Assembly: GCF_000176155.1 (NCBI RefSeq)
Contig: NZ_ACZO01000002.1
Location: forward strand, 49,728 to 113,727
Source of the DNA: Vibrio metschnikovii CIP 69.14
GTDB lineage: Bacteria; Pseudomonadota; Gammaproteobacteria; Enterobacterales; Vibrionaceae
Reading direction: 5' to 3'
DNA: 64,000 bases
The translations under genes and the position numbers were made by a program. The notes beneath the pieces were generated by a model. That model did not search any database and had not been told where the DNA came from. It saw only the letters and a list, made by a program, of their open reading frames with translations. Within the stretch, counting starts at the first letter, position 1. Every line of letters begins with the position of its first letter. Positions 17,844 through 26,735 of the stretch are shown here, one piece after another.

Positions 17844-18782
17844 TTACTCGTGATCAGCGTAGAGTTTATTGAGGATATCACGCGCACCTTGGTCAAGCAG
17901 TTGCTGGGCTAATTCAACGCCTAGGCGTTCGGCTTGTTGGCGTGGGCCTCGAATCTCACCACGGATGATCCGTGAGCCATCTGGCTCGCCAACCAAAGCA
18001 CGTAACCAGATCTGCTCACCGTCTAATTCGGTGTAACTACCGATAGGCACTTGGCAGCCACCTTGTAAGGTCAGGTTCATTGCTCGTTCGCAGATCACGC
18101 GATCATAAGTATCGGCATGATTTAAGGGTTCGAGTAAGGTGAGGAGACGTTGGTCATCTAAGCGACACTCAATACCGACAGCGCCTTGACCGACCGCTGG
18201 GAGCGATTGTTCTGGAGATATAAAGCTGGCGATGCGCTGTTCCAGTTTCAAGCGTTTTAATCCTGCCGCGGCAAGGACAATGGCATCAAACTCCCCAGCA
18301 TCCAATTTTGCTAGGCGCGTTCCTACATTGCCGCGTAATTCTTTAATGATAATATCAGGGCGCGCTGCTTTAATTTGGCATTGGCGGCGGAGACTGCAAG
18401 TACCGACAATGGCACCATGAGGCAGCGCTTCAAGGGAGTGGTAGGTATTAGAGACAAAAGCATCACGGGGATCTTCACGTTCGCAAATCGTGACTAATCC
18501 TAATCCGTCTGGAAAATCTACCGGCACATCTTTCATCGAATGGACGGCTAAATCGGCGCGTCCTTCCAGCATCGCGACTTCCAATTCTTTCACAAACAGG
18601 CCTTTTCCGCCGACTTTGGCGAGAGGCGTATCCAATAGCACATCACCACGAGTAACCATAGTCACCAGCTCTACCGCTAAGTGTGGATGAGCAGCTTGTA
18701 AGGCATCTTTTACAAAATGTGCTTGCCATAAAGCGAGCGGGCTTTGCCGAGTGGCAATACGAATTGGAGGCGTGGAAGTCAT
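17844..18782 (-). CDS. hemC: Porphobilinogen deaminase (hydroxymethylbilane synthase)
   Basis: HemC joins four porphobilinogen units into hydroxymethylbilane. The 312-residue protein shows the N-terminal [15 protein letters not shown], the KGLFVKELE and AVHSMKDVP segments, the [13 protein letters not shown] block, and the cofactor-attachment Cys in [10 protein letters not shown] near residue 242. It is the first gene of hemCDXY and diverges from cyaA, an arrangement conserved in enteric bacteria and vibrios. Confidence 0.97.
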   Translation of the reverse strand: MTSTPPIRIATRQSPLALWQAHFVKDALQAAHPHLAVELVTMVTRGDVLLDTPLAKVGGKGLFVKELEVAMLEGRADLAVHSMKDVPVDFPDGLGLVTICEREDPRDAFVSNTYHSLEALPHGAIVGTCSLRRQCQIKAARPDIIIKELRGNVGTRLAKLDAGEFDAIVLAAAGLKRLKLEQRIASFISPEQSLPAVGQGAVGIECRLDDQRLLTLLEPLNHADTYDRVICERAMNLTLQGGCQVPIGSYTELDGEQIWLRALVGEPDGSRIIRGEIRGPRQQAERLGVELAQQLLDQGARDILNKLYADHE

Positions 18783-19195
18783 GATAATCCCGATAAACAG
18801 TCAACAATACTGACATCCTAACATTGTGCGCAGGAAAGTTTTAATACTAGATGGCGATGAAGCTCATTTGTGACTAAATTGATGATTTTTAGTGAAAATA
18901 GTGTGATGAGCTTCTCGTTGGTATCCCCCTAAACCGCTCTTCGCTTGACGAAGTAAGCCAGCAAGTTGAGTGGTGTTTGTGGCGATATCGAGTAAAATAG
19001 ACAGTAAATGAGCAGTACTGCCGCGTTTGTGTTTTAGAGTCGTCATTTGCTCAATCAATTACGACTTTAGTATGATAGAGAGTGCAGATGACTTTACCCA
19101 GCGGATTTAAAGTGTTAAATTGATCACGTTTTGTTTAGTCTGTCGTACAAAACATATCCAAAGCGGGCGTTAATGTTTCAACCAAGGAACCAACC
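18783..19195. other. hemC-cyaA divergent promoter region
   Basis: These 413 bp hold the promoters of hemC and cyaA and a candidate CRP site (listed separately). A short minus-strand open frame at 18864-19058 has no family features and is judged spurious. Confidence 0.55.
19113..19128. promoter_or_regulatory. Candidate CRP-cAMP site upstream of cyaA
   Basis: TGTTA-AATTGA-TCACG matches the TGTGA-N6-TCACA consensus at 8 of 10 positions, 67 bp before the cyaA start. In E. coli CRP represses cyaA from a site in its promoter; the same feedback is inferred here. Confidence 0.5.
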
Positions 19196-21724
19196 TTGCA
19201 GGCTTACACAAAAACCTTAATTCAGCGATTAGATAATCTTAACCGGCAACGCACTGAGCGTGCGCTGGCGCTTATGGATTTACAAGGTCAGCGTGTTTTT
19301 CATCTGATCCCCGCTTTGCTGCACTACAACCATCCTTTGATCCCCGGCTATTTTGAACAGCAAGTGCCACACGGTATTGAGTGTTTTAGCCTAGATCCGA
19401 TTCAGCAACAATTAATCGATGATACGCAATTGGCTTTAGGAGAAACGCTGCCGGTTCCTAGTCAGCTGAGTATTTTAGGTTTATACACGATGGGAAGCAC
19501 GTCATCGATTGGCCAAAGTACCTCAAGTGATTTAGATATTTGGGTATGTGTGGCGGCCAGTATGAGCTGCGAACAGCGTGAACGCTTAAGCAATAAATGT
19601 TTGCTGATCACCGATTGGGCAAAAAGCCAAGGTGTCGAAGCCAATTTCTTTATTATGGATGAACAACGTTTTCGTCATAATCAATCGGATCAAATGACCG
19701 GTGAGAACTGCGGTTCTTCTCAACACCTTTTGTTGTTGGATGAGTTCTATCGTTCTGCGGTTCGCTTGGCCGGTAAGCGCTTATTGTGGCAAATCGTACC
19801 GCCTGAAATGGAAGAGTGCTACGATGAATACGTCAATGTGTTGTGTGCTAATCACTACATTGATTGCAGTGAATGGATTGATTTTGGACGCCTAAATCGA
19901 ATTCCTGCCGAAGAGTATTTTGGTGCCAATTTATGGCAATTGTATAAAAGTATTGACTCGCCTTATAAATCGGTCTTAAAAGCGACCTTATTAGAAGCTT
20001 ACTCTTGGGAATATCCCCATACTCAATTACTCAGCATTGATACTAAACGACGCTTTTTTGCCCATGAGCCCGATCTCTATGGGATGGACGCGTACTATTT
20101 GATGCTGAAAAAAGTCACTCGCTACTTAGAGCGAATTGGTGACTATTCACGACTCGATTTAGTTCGCCGCTGTTTTTATCTTAAAACCCATGAGAAATTA
20201 TCGCGAGATCCAAGCGCGGGGTCAGTTGCGTGGCGGCGTGAAGCCTTAACTGAAATGGTTCAAGATTGGCAGTGGGATGCAGCAACAATTGAGCAGCTAG
20301 ATAACCGCCGTCATTGGAAAGTAGAGCAAGTAAAAACTGTTCATCATGCTTTATTGGATGCGTTAATGCTCAGTTATCGTAACTTGATTCAATTTGCGCG
20401 TCGGCATGACATCACTTCGGCGATCAGCCCTCAAGACATTTCTATTCTCGCGCGTAAATTGTATGCCGCGTTTGAAGTGCTGCCCGGCAAAGTGACGCTG
20501 CTTAATCCACAAATCTCCCCAGATTTGCATGAACCGGATCTGACTTTTATTGAAGTTCGTCCGGGACGAAGCAACCCTCCAGGGTGGTATTTGTATAAGC
20601 AGCCGCCACGGGCAGAGCGCATGATCGGTCAGCGCTGTTTAGATCATCACGAATATTTAAGTAAACTTGTCGCGTGGGCCTTCTTTAATGGCTTAATCAC
20701 CGAATCGACGCATTTACATTCTATTGTGCGTGATGCGCATCTCGACCTCGATAAGTTTTATCAAATGGTCAGTGATCTAAGAAATACCTTCTCGTTACAT
20801 AAACGTCGCCCGACGATGGCCGCGCTCGCTAGCCCTTGCGAAATCAGCCAACTGGCGATGTTCATTAATTTTGAAAATGATCCAACTACCCAACTCACGG
20901 GCAAATCGCTTAAGGTTGACGTTAAGCGTTTGGACATTTTTAGTTTTTCTGAGCAGCAGCAATGCCTAGTCGGCAGTGTTGATCTGGTGTATCGCAATTC
21001 TTGGCAAGAAGTGCGTACCCTGCACTTTAAAGGCGAAACTGCGATATTGGATGCGCTGAAAACGGTATTAGGTAAGATGCACCAAGATGCGATTCCTCCT
21101 GAGTCGGTGGATGTATTTTGCTACAGCAAACATTTGCGTGGCGTGATGCGTAATTTGATTTATCAATTGCTTGCAGAGTGTATTGATTTGCGTTTGAAGC
21201 CTGTTGAGCAAGAGAAGCGGCGTCGGTTTAAAGCGATGCGGATTGGCAAACAGATGTATGGCCTGTTTTTTGAGCGACGAGGGGTCTCGGTACAACGCTT
21301 AGAAAATTCCGTCGATTTTTATCGCAGCATTTCGAGTAATAAACTCAAAGGCTCCCCATTACTGATGTTGGATCGCGAGCAAGATTATCAACTGCCGGAT
21401 GTGGTTGATGGTTTTGCCAGTGAAGGTTTAGTGCAGTTCTTTTTTGAGGATACTGAGCAGGGCTTTAACATTTACGTGCTCGATGAAGCGAATCGGATCG
21501 AGGTGTATCATCAGTGTAGCGGTGAAAAAGATGAGATGATCACCAGTGTTAACAGCTTCTATACGTCAGTAAAAGATGATAATCAGATTGCTGCTAAATT
21601 AATTAACTTTAATCTGCCCCAGTATTACCAAATTATTCATCCTGAGGAAGGAGAGAGCTACGTGGTGCCTTATCGTAATGATTCCTCGGTTTATTCTCGC
21701 CCTTCAAAAGTGATCAATGCCTAA
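19196..21724 (+). CDS. cyaA: Class I adenylate cyclase
   Basis: CyaA makes cAMP for CRP and is controlled by the phosphotransferase system. The 842-residue product has the N-terminal catalytic part with MGSTSSIGQSTSSDLDIWV near 98-117, whose Ser and Asp residues bind the nucleotide, and the long C-terminal regulatory half with IEVRPGRSNPPGWYLY. The start is TTG at 19196 behind AAGGA; a rare start codon that limits synthesis is also known for E. coli cyaA. The gene diverges from hemC. The usual downstream neighbour cyaY is not present. Confidence 0.96.
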   Translation: MQAYTKTLIQRLDNLNRQRTERALALMDLQGQRVFHLIPALLHYNHPLIPGYFEQQVPHGIECFSLDPIQQQLIDDTQLALGETLPVPSQLSILGLYTMGSTSSIGQSTSSDLDIWVCVAASMSCEQRERLSNKCLLITDWAKSQGVEANFFIMDEQRFRHNQSDQMTGENCGSSQHLLLLDEFYRSAVRLAGKRLLWQIVPPEMEECYDEYVNVLCANHYIDCSEWIDFGRLNRIPAEEYFGANLWQLYKSIDSPYKSVLKATLLEAYSWEYPHTQLLSIDTKRRFFAHEPDLYGMDAYYLMLKKVTRYLERIGDYSRLDLVRRCFYLKTHEKLSRDPSAGSVAWRREALTEMVQDWQWDAATIEQLDNRRHWKVEQVKTVHHALLDALMLSYRNLIQFARRHDITSAISPQDISILARKLYAAFEVLPGKVTLLNPQISPDLHEPDLTFIEVRPGRSNPPGWYLYKQPPRAERMIGQRCLDHHEYLSKLVAWAFFNGLITESTHLHSIVRDAHLDLDKFYQMVSDLRNTFSLHKRRPTMAALASPCEISQLAMFINFENDPTTQLTGKSLKVDVKRLDIFSFSEQQQCLVGSVDLVYRNSWQEVRTLHFKGETAILDALKTVLGKMHQDAIPPESVDVFCYSKHLRGVMRNLIYQLLAECIDLRLKPVEQEKRRRFKAMRIGKQMYGLFFERRGVSVQRLENSVDFYRSISSNKLKGSPLLMLDREQDYQLPDVVDGFASEGLVQFFFEDTEQGFNIYVLDEANRIEVYHQCSGEKDEMITSVNSFYTSVKDDNQIAAKLINFNLPQYYQIIHPEEGESYVVPYRNDSSVYSRPSKVINA

Positions 21725-22064
21725 GGTCAACAGACCCTAGTGGCGTGATGCCTGATTTAGGCTGTTTCCTCTCTGCCATTTTACATCGTTTGAGTTTATC
21801 GCAGCCTGTGATTGATTCTCGACGGCTATCGAACCACCTCATTTTGGTGAGGTATGGTGTTTTGATATGCCACCAGCCAGCCGACAGCTTGGCTGCGTTG
21901 CGCGAAATATTCGATGATGATTCCCCCCTTATTTGTCTGATGTATTCGAATTAACTGCCAACCCGTGGATAAAATTCAGCGTCGTTCATCCTGTCTATGC
22001 TATTGCTTTTCCTGATTGTGGTGCGATTATAGAGAGCATTGAGTCAATAATTACGATATGCACA
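21725..22064. other. cyaA-lptM interval lacking cyaY
   Basis: In related Vibrio chromosomes the frataxin gene cyaY lies here on the minus strand. No frataxin reading frame is present in any frame. The interval holds a hairpin ACCTCA/TGAGGT near 21836-21853 and short open frames on both strands (for example 21745-21954, plus strand) with no motif I can recognise. The lptM promoter should be near the right end. Confidence 0.5.
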
Positions 22065-22181
22065 ATGAAAAAAACTATAACAGCCCTATTTTTGTTATCT
22101 GCTCTTGCGTTAGCAGGGTGTGGACAAACGGGTCCGCTATATCCGCCTGATCGTGCTCAACCGAGTGAACAGAATCAGTAA
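22065..22181 (+). CDS. lptM: Small lipoprotein LptM (YifL)
   Basis: LptM is a tiny outer-membrane lipoprotein that binds the LptD translocon and helps its disulfide maturation. The 38-residue product has a lipoprotein signal (MKKTITALFLLSALALAGC) with lipobox LAGC at 16-19, and the hallmark GQTGPLYPP right after the lipidated Cys. The ATG at 22065 gives the correct signal; the longer frame from 21933 is not credible. It lies 30 bp before lysA, as in E. coli and Vibrio. Confidence 0.93.
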   Translation: MKKTITALFLLSALALAGCGQTGPLYPPDRAQPSEQNQ

Positions 22182-22211
22182 ATTCAAGACATTAGATTAA
22201 GGGACATTATT

Positions 22212-23465
22212 TTGGATTACTTTAATTATCAGGAAGATGGTCAGCTTTGGGCAGAAAACGTCTCTCTCGCGCAGTTAGCTGAGCAATTCGGCACCCCGTT
22301 ATACGTTTATTCAAGAGCCACGCTTGAGCGCCATTGGCATGCCTTTGATCAATCCGTTGGCGCACACCCACATTTAGTCTGCTATGCGGTGAAAGCCAAT
22401 TCTAATTTAGGCGTGTTAAATACGTTAGCTCGTTTGGGATCAGGGTTTGACATTGTCTCTGGTGGCGAATTAGAGCGTGTACTGGCTGCGGGAGGTAACC
22501 CAAGTAAAGTGGTTTTTTCTGGAGTAGGAAAAACGGCGGCTGAGATGAAACGTGCACTGACATTGCAGATTAAGTGCTTTAATGTTGAGTCGGAACCTGA
22601 GCTACTGTTATTAAATCAAGTGGCGGGTGAGCTTGGCGTGACAGCGCCGGTCTCGTTGCGGATCAATCCAGATGTCGATGCGCATACTCATCCCTATATT
22701 TCGACAGGCCTGCGCGATAATAAATTTGGCATTGCCTTTGAACGTGCGCCAGAAGTGTATCGTCTGGCTAACAGTCTGGAGCACATCAATGTGCGCGGTA
22801 TTGATTGCCATATTGGATCTCAATTGACGGCGCTCGAGCCATTCATTGATGCTACCGATCGTCTACTGGCGTTGATTGACCAATTGCACGCCGAAGGGAT
22901 CGCCATCGCGCATTTGGATGTCGGTGGTGGTCTGGGTGTTGTCTATCGTGATGAGCGTCCACCTCAGCCGGGAGATTACGCGAAAGCCCTGTTGGCTCGT
23001 TTGCACAATCATCCACATTTAGAGCTGATTTTTGAACCAGGTCGTGCCATTGCTGCCAATGCTGGGGTGTTATTAACGCGAGTTGAGTTCTTAAAACACA
23101 CTGAGCATAAAAACTTTGCGATTATTGATGCGGCAATGAACGATTTGATGCGTCCAGCGTTGTATCAAGCTTGGCAGGATATTGTGCCAGTCGCGCCGCG
23201 TGCCGGTGAAGCCGTGACTTATGACTTGGTTGGCCCGGTGTGTGAAACGGGCGACTTCTTAGGTAAAGATCGCGCGTTGGTGCTAGAGCAAGGCGATTTG
23301 TTGGCAGTTCGTTCTGCGGGCGCGTATGGTTTTGTGATGTCATCCAACTACAATACTCGGACCCGAGCGGCAGAAGTGATGGTGGATGGCGATAAGATTC
23401 ATCTTGTTCGTCAACGTGAAGCGCTAGCGAGTCTTTGGGCGTTAGAAACTATTTTGCCGGAGTAA
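22212..23465 (+). CDS. lysA: Diaminopimelate decarboxylase
   Basis: LysA decarboxylates meso-diaminopimelate to L-lysine with pyridoxal phosphate. The 417-residue product carries the cofactor lysine K61 in CYAVKANSN, the HIGSQ block, the LDVGGGLG loop, the EPGR phosphate site and the CETGDFLG active-site Cys segment. The start is TTG at 22212 after AAGGGAC. It leads an operon with dapF, so the last steps of diaminopimelate and lysine synthesis are made together. Confidence 0.97.
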   Translation: MDYFNYQEDGQLWAENVSLAQLAEQFGTPLYVYSRATLERHWHAFDQSVGAHPHLVCYAVKANSNLGVLNTLARLGSGFDIVSGGELERVLAAGGNPSKVVFSGVGKTAAEMKRALTLQIKCFNVESEPELLLLNQVAGELGVTAPVSLRINPDVDAHTHPYISTGLRDNKFGIAFERAPEVYRLANSLEHINVRGIDCHIGSQLTALEPFIDATDRLLALIDQLHAEGIAIAHLDVGGGLGVVYRDERPPQPGDYAKALLARLHNHPHLELIFEPGRAIAANAGVLLTRVEFLKHTEHKNFAIIDAAMNDLMRPALYQAWQDIVPVAPRAGEAVTYDLVGPVCETGDFLGKDRALVLEQGDLLAVRSAGAYGFVMSSNYNTRTRAAEVMVDGDKIHLVRQREALASLWALETILPE

Positions 23466-23476
23466 AGTGACCATTT

Positions 23477-24307
23477 ATGCATTTCCATTTTTCTAAAATG
23501 CACGGTTTGGGCAATGATTTTATGGTCGTTGATTGTATTACCCAAAACGTGTTCTTTTCTCCGGAGCTGATTCGCCGTTTAGCCAATCGTCATACTGGGG
23601 TCGGTTTTGATCAGCTCTTGGTGGTTGAAGCGCCGTATGATCCAGAAACCGATTTTCACTATCGGATTTTTAATGCTGATGGCAGTGAAGTGGAGCAGTG
23701 TGGCAATGGCGCACGCTGCTTTGCGCGCTTTGTGCGCATGAAAGGCTTAACCAATAAGTACAGCCTGAGTGTCAGCACCAAAAAAGGCAAAATCATTCTG
23801 AGCATTGAAGAGGATGATCAGGTGTGCGTGAACATGGGCGTCCCTGAATTCGAACCGAGTAAAATTCCGTTTCGCGCTAAGCAAGCGGAAAAAACGTACA
23901 TTATGCGCGTCGATGAACAGACGCTATTTTGTGGCGCCGTCAGTATGGGTAATCCCCATGTGGTGACCGTGGTAGAGGATATCGCTACCGCTGAGGTTGA
24001 ACGAATCGGTCCTTTATTAGAGTCGCATGAACGTTTCCCTGAGCGTGTTAATGCTGGCTTTATGCAGGTTGTCAATCGTCAGCAAATTAATCTGCGGGTT
24101 TACGAACGTGGTGCTGGTGAAACTCAGGCCTGCGGTAGCGGTGCTTGTGCCGCTGTTGCGGTCGGCATTTTACAAGATTTGTTGGATGATACCGTTACGG
24201 TTAATTTGCCCGGTGGTCGTTTGGAGATCAGTTGGCAAGGCCCAGGGCAGCCTTTGTATATGACAGGACCGGCAACTCACGTGTTTGATGGTCAACTCTC
24301 TTGCTAA
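23477..24307 (+). CDS. dapF: Diaminopimelate epimerase
   Basis: DapF interconverts LL- and meso-diaminopimelate for peptidoglycan and lysine. Both catalytic cysteines of this cofactor-free racemase are present: C75 in EQCGNGARC and C219 in QACGSGAC. The length of 276 residues is standard. It lies 11 bp after lysA and 14 bp before the DUF484 gene. Confidence 0.98.
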   Translation: MHFHFSKMHGLGNDFMVVDCITQNVFFSPELIRRLANRHTGVGFDQLLVVEAPYDPETDFHYRIFNADGSEVEQCGNGARCFARFVRMKGLTNKYSLSVSTKKGKIILSIEEDDQVCVNMGVPEFEPSKIPFRAKQAEKTYIMRVDEQTLFCGAVSMGNPHVVTVVEDIATAEVERIGPLLESHERFPERVNAGFMQVVNRQQINLRVYERGAGETQACGSGACAAVAVGILQDLLDDTVTVNLPGGRLEISWQGPGQPLYMTGPATHVFDGQLSC

Positions 24308-24321
24308 AGTAAGGATGTGTT

Positions 24322-25005
24322 TTGTTACAACCACAGGTAGAGGCTCTGACCGCAGAGGTCGTGGCCGAATATTTAACCGATCATCCCGATTTTTTCCAGC
24401 ACCGGTCTCAATTGGTGGAACGCTTGTCCCTGCCACATCCACAGGCAGGGGCCGTTTCTCTGGTTCATGTTCAAATGGCCCGTCAACGGCAGCGGATTGA
24501 AGAGTTGGAAGAAGAGATCACCGCTTTAATGTCTCTTGCCGCCAATAATGATCGCACTTTCCATGAATTTATGGATTTACAAGAACAGTTATTAAAGTGT
24601 TCGAGTTTACCTGCCGTATGTCGAGCGATTGAAGCGACCGCGCAGCGACTTGGGCTAATGGCTTATCTGCGCTTAGTTGATACAACGCTGGCGGAATACC
24701 GCATCAACCAAGAGTCGTTGCAGCGTTTCTCAACCAATCATTTTAATGGCAAACAAGCCTATTTAGGTCGATTACGGCAAGCCGATCGCGGGTTATTATT
24801 TGGCGATCAGTGCGCGGCACCCGAAATGGGCTCTTATGTCGTATTGCCTCTTGGTCAGAATGCCGCACAAGGGATTCTGGCCTTTTCCAGCCCCGATGGT
24901 GGCCATTTTCAACCTTGCATGGATACGCTTTTTTTACGTCATTTGGCGCTGTTGCTGAGCCACTTGATCACCGTGTTACCTTGGCAATGTGATCGCCATG
25001 AGTGA
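24322..25005 (+). CDS. DUF484 family protein (GAF-like)
   Basis: The 227-residue product matches DUF484: an N-terminal helical segment (VAEYLTDHPDFFQHRSQLVE), the basic coiled-coil block SLVHVQMARQRQRIEELEEE near 45-65, then a GAF-like domain ending YVVLPLGQNAAQGILAF. Its function is unknown, but the gene is conserved between dapF and xerC. The start is TTG at 24322 after TAAGGA. It overlaps xerC by 8 bp. Confidence 0.88.
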   Translation: MLQPQVEALTAEVVAEYLTDHPDFFQHRSQLVERLSLPHPQAGAVSLVHVQMARQRQRIEELEEEITALMSLAANNDRTFHEFMDLQEQLLKCSSLPAVCRAIEATAQRLGLMAYLRLVDTTLAEYRINQESLQRFSTNHFNGKQAYLGRLRQADRGLLFGDQCAAPEMGSYVVLPLGQNAAQGILAFSSPDGGHFQPCMDTLFLRHLALLLSHLITVLPWQCDRHE

Positions 25006-25927
25006 AGAAACGTCGGTATTACCGAGCGGATTAGCTCAGCCGCTATTGCGCTTTTATGAGTATTTGCGCAGTGAGAAAGGTTTGAGTTTACATACTCAGC
25101 GTAATTATCAGCAGCAGTTACAAGCGATGGCTGGTCATCTTCATCATCTCGGTGTGAGTGAATGGCAACACGTCGATGCGGCTTGGGTTCGTCAGCTAGC
25201 CAGTAAAGGGATGCGCGATGGAATGAAAGCCAGCAGCTTAGCGACGCGTTTATCTTCTTTACGTAGCTTCTTTGATTTTTTAATTTTACGGGGTGAGTTG
25301 AGCGCCAATCCTGCCAAAGGAGTTTCTGCGCCACGAAAACAGCGGCCACTGCCGAAAAACCTGGATGTTGATGAGATGGCCCAGTTGCTTGAGGTGACCG
25401 ACAATGACCCCTTGTCGATTCGTGATCGAGCGATGATGGAGTTAATGTATGGCGCTGGTTTGCGTTTGGCAGAGCTGGTGGCGATTAATCTTAAAGATCT
25501 CAGCTTTAGCCGCGGCGAGATTCGAGTGATTGGTAAAGGCGATAAAGAACGGAAAGTACCGTTTTCAGGGCAAGCCAAAGAGTGGGTGGGTAAATGGTTG
25601 AAGGTGCGTGATTCGCTATTGAAAGGCGAGGAAGTGGCGTTATTTATTTCTAAGCTCGGTGGTCGAATCTCGCATCGCAGCGTACAAAAACGCATGGCAG
25701 AGTGGGGGCACAAGCAGTCGGTGGCCAGTCATATCAGTCCTCATAAACTGCGTCATTCGTTTGCCACTCATGTGTTGGAATCGAGTAATAATTTGCGTGC
25801 CGTACAAGAATTACTTGGCCATGAGAACATTTCAACTACGCAAATTTATACTCACCTTGATTTTCAACATCTTGCTGAGGTGTATGACCAAGCTCATCCA
25901 CGAGCCAAAAAGAAAACCAAGGAGTAG
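24998..25927 (+). CDS. xerC: Tyrosine recombinase XerC
   Basis: XerC works with XerD and FtsK at dif to resolve chromosome dimers. In the 309-residue product the catalytic set is complete: R156, K180, H249, R252, H275 and nucleophile Y284 (GHENISTTQIYTHL). The N-terminal SAM-like DNA-binding domain covers about 10-105. The ATG at 24998 sits in ATGAGTGA, overlapping the DUF484 stop; an in-frame GTG at 24989 is the alternative. This xerC is also the kind of recombinase used by Vibrio phage CTX-type elements. Confidence 0.96.
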   Translation: MSEETSVLPSGLAQPLLRFYEYLRSEKGLSLHTQRNYQQQLQAMAGHLHHLGVSEWQHVDAAWVRQLASKGMRDGMKASSLATRLSSLRSFFDFLILRGELSANPAKGVSAPRKQRPLPKNLDVDEMAQLLEVTDNDPLSIRDRAMMELMYGAGLRLAELVAINLKDLSFSRGEIRVIGKGDKERKVPFSGQAKEWVGKWLKVRDSLLKGEEVALFISKLGGRISHRSVQKRMAEWGHKQSVASHISPHKLRHSFATHVLESSNNLRAVQELLGHENISTTQIYTHLDFQHLAEVYDQAHPRAKKKTKE

Positions 25928-25930
25928 TTG

Positions 25931-26650
25931 ATGCTGTTTTACCGTCAGTTAGGACCGATTCGAGCGATGAGCTTTGATTTGGATGACACCTTGTACGATA
26001 ACCATCCAGTGATTGAGCGTTTAGAACAGCAGGTGACGCAATGGTTGCATCAGCAGCATCCATTGACCGCTAGCCAACCTAACGCATGGTGGGTAAGCCT
26101 CAAGCGGCAGATTGCAGTGCAAGATCCTTGGTTGCGCCACGATGTTACCCAGTGGCGTTTTGAGCAGGTAAGACAAGGATTGTTGCAGTTAGGCTACTCT
26201 GCATCTTTGGCGCAACAAGTCGCAGAAGAAACGATCCATGAAGTCTTACGCTTACGTAATTTGGTTGATGTACCACCAATGACACATCAGGTATTGAGTT
26301 CTCTAGCGGAAAAGCTGCCGTTGATTGCGATCACCAATGGTAATGTTGATGTTGAGCAAATTGGGTTAAGTGGCTACTTTCAGAGCGTACTGAAGGCCGG
26401 TCCCGATGGGCGAGCTAAACCTTATGCGGATCTTTTTGAGAAAGCGAGTCACAGGTTAGCGCTTCCGGCCAGAATGATTTTGCATGTTGGCGATCACTTG
26501 GTCACCGACGTGCAAGGGGCGAAGCAAAATGGTTTCCAATCGTGTTGGTATAATGATCAAGGTCTCACTTTGCGTGAAAACTCTCGTGCAACGGTTTTGC
26601 CTGATGTTGAAATTCATCGACTAGAGCAACTTAATCAATTGATTTCTTGA
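25931..26650 (+). CDS. yigB: HAD-superfamily phosphatase YigB
   Basis: YigB is a cytosolic HAD hydrolase; in E. coli it dephosphorylates FMN and other small phosphates. The 239-residue product has motif I FDLDDTLYD, motif II AITNGN, a motif III Lys in GRAKPYADLF, and motif IV HVGDHLVTDVQGA. The ATG at 25931 follows AAGGAGT. It ends the lysA-dapF-DUF484-xerC-yigB group, three bases after xerC. Confidence 0.94.
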   Translation: MLFYRQLGPIRAMSFDLDDTLYDNHPVIERLEQQVTQWLHQQHPLTASQPNAWWVSLKRQIAVQDPWLRHDVTQWRFEQVRQGLLQLGYSASLAQQVAEETIHEVLRLRNLVDVPPMTHQVLSSLAEKLPLIAITNGNVDVEQIGLSGYFQSVLKAGPDGRAKPYADLFEKASHRLALPARMILHVGDHLVTDVQGAKQNGFQSCWYNDQGLTLRENSRATVLPDVEIHRLEQLNQLIS

Positions 26651-26735
26651 ATAAACATTGTGATCTATATGGTTAATCATTAACGTAGTTGCACAAATGA
26701 TACAAGTTGTATTCGCAGTCTGAGTTAGTGAGAGT

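Noticed and set aside
18864..19058. Minus-strand frame between hemC and cyaA
   Set aside because: Lies in a regulatory region and has no conserved features.
21745..21954. Possible 69-residue protein between cyaA and lptM
   Set aside because: No ribosome site and no recognisable domain; I could not rule out a short repeated or relic element, so it is only noted in the interval entry.
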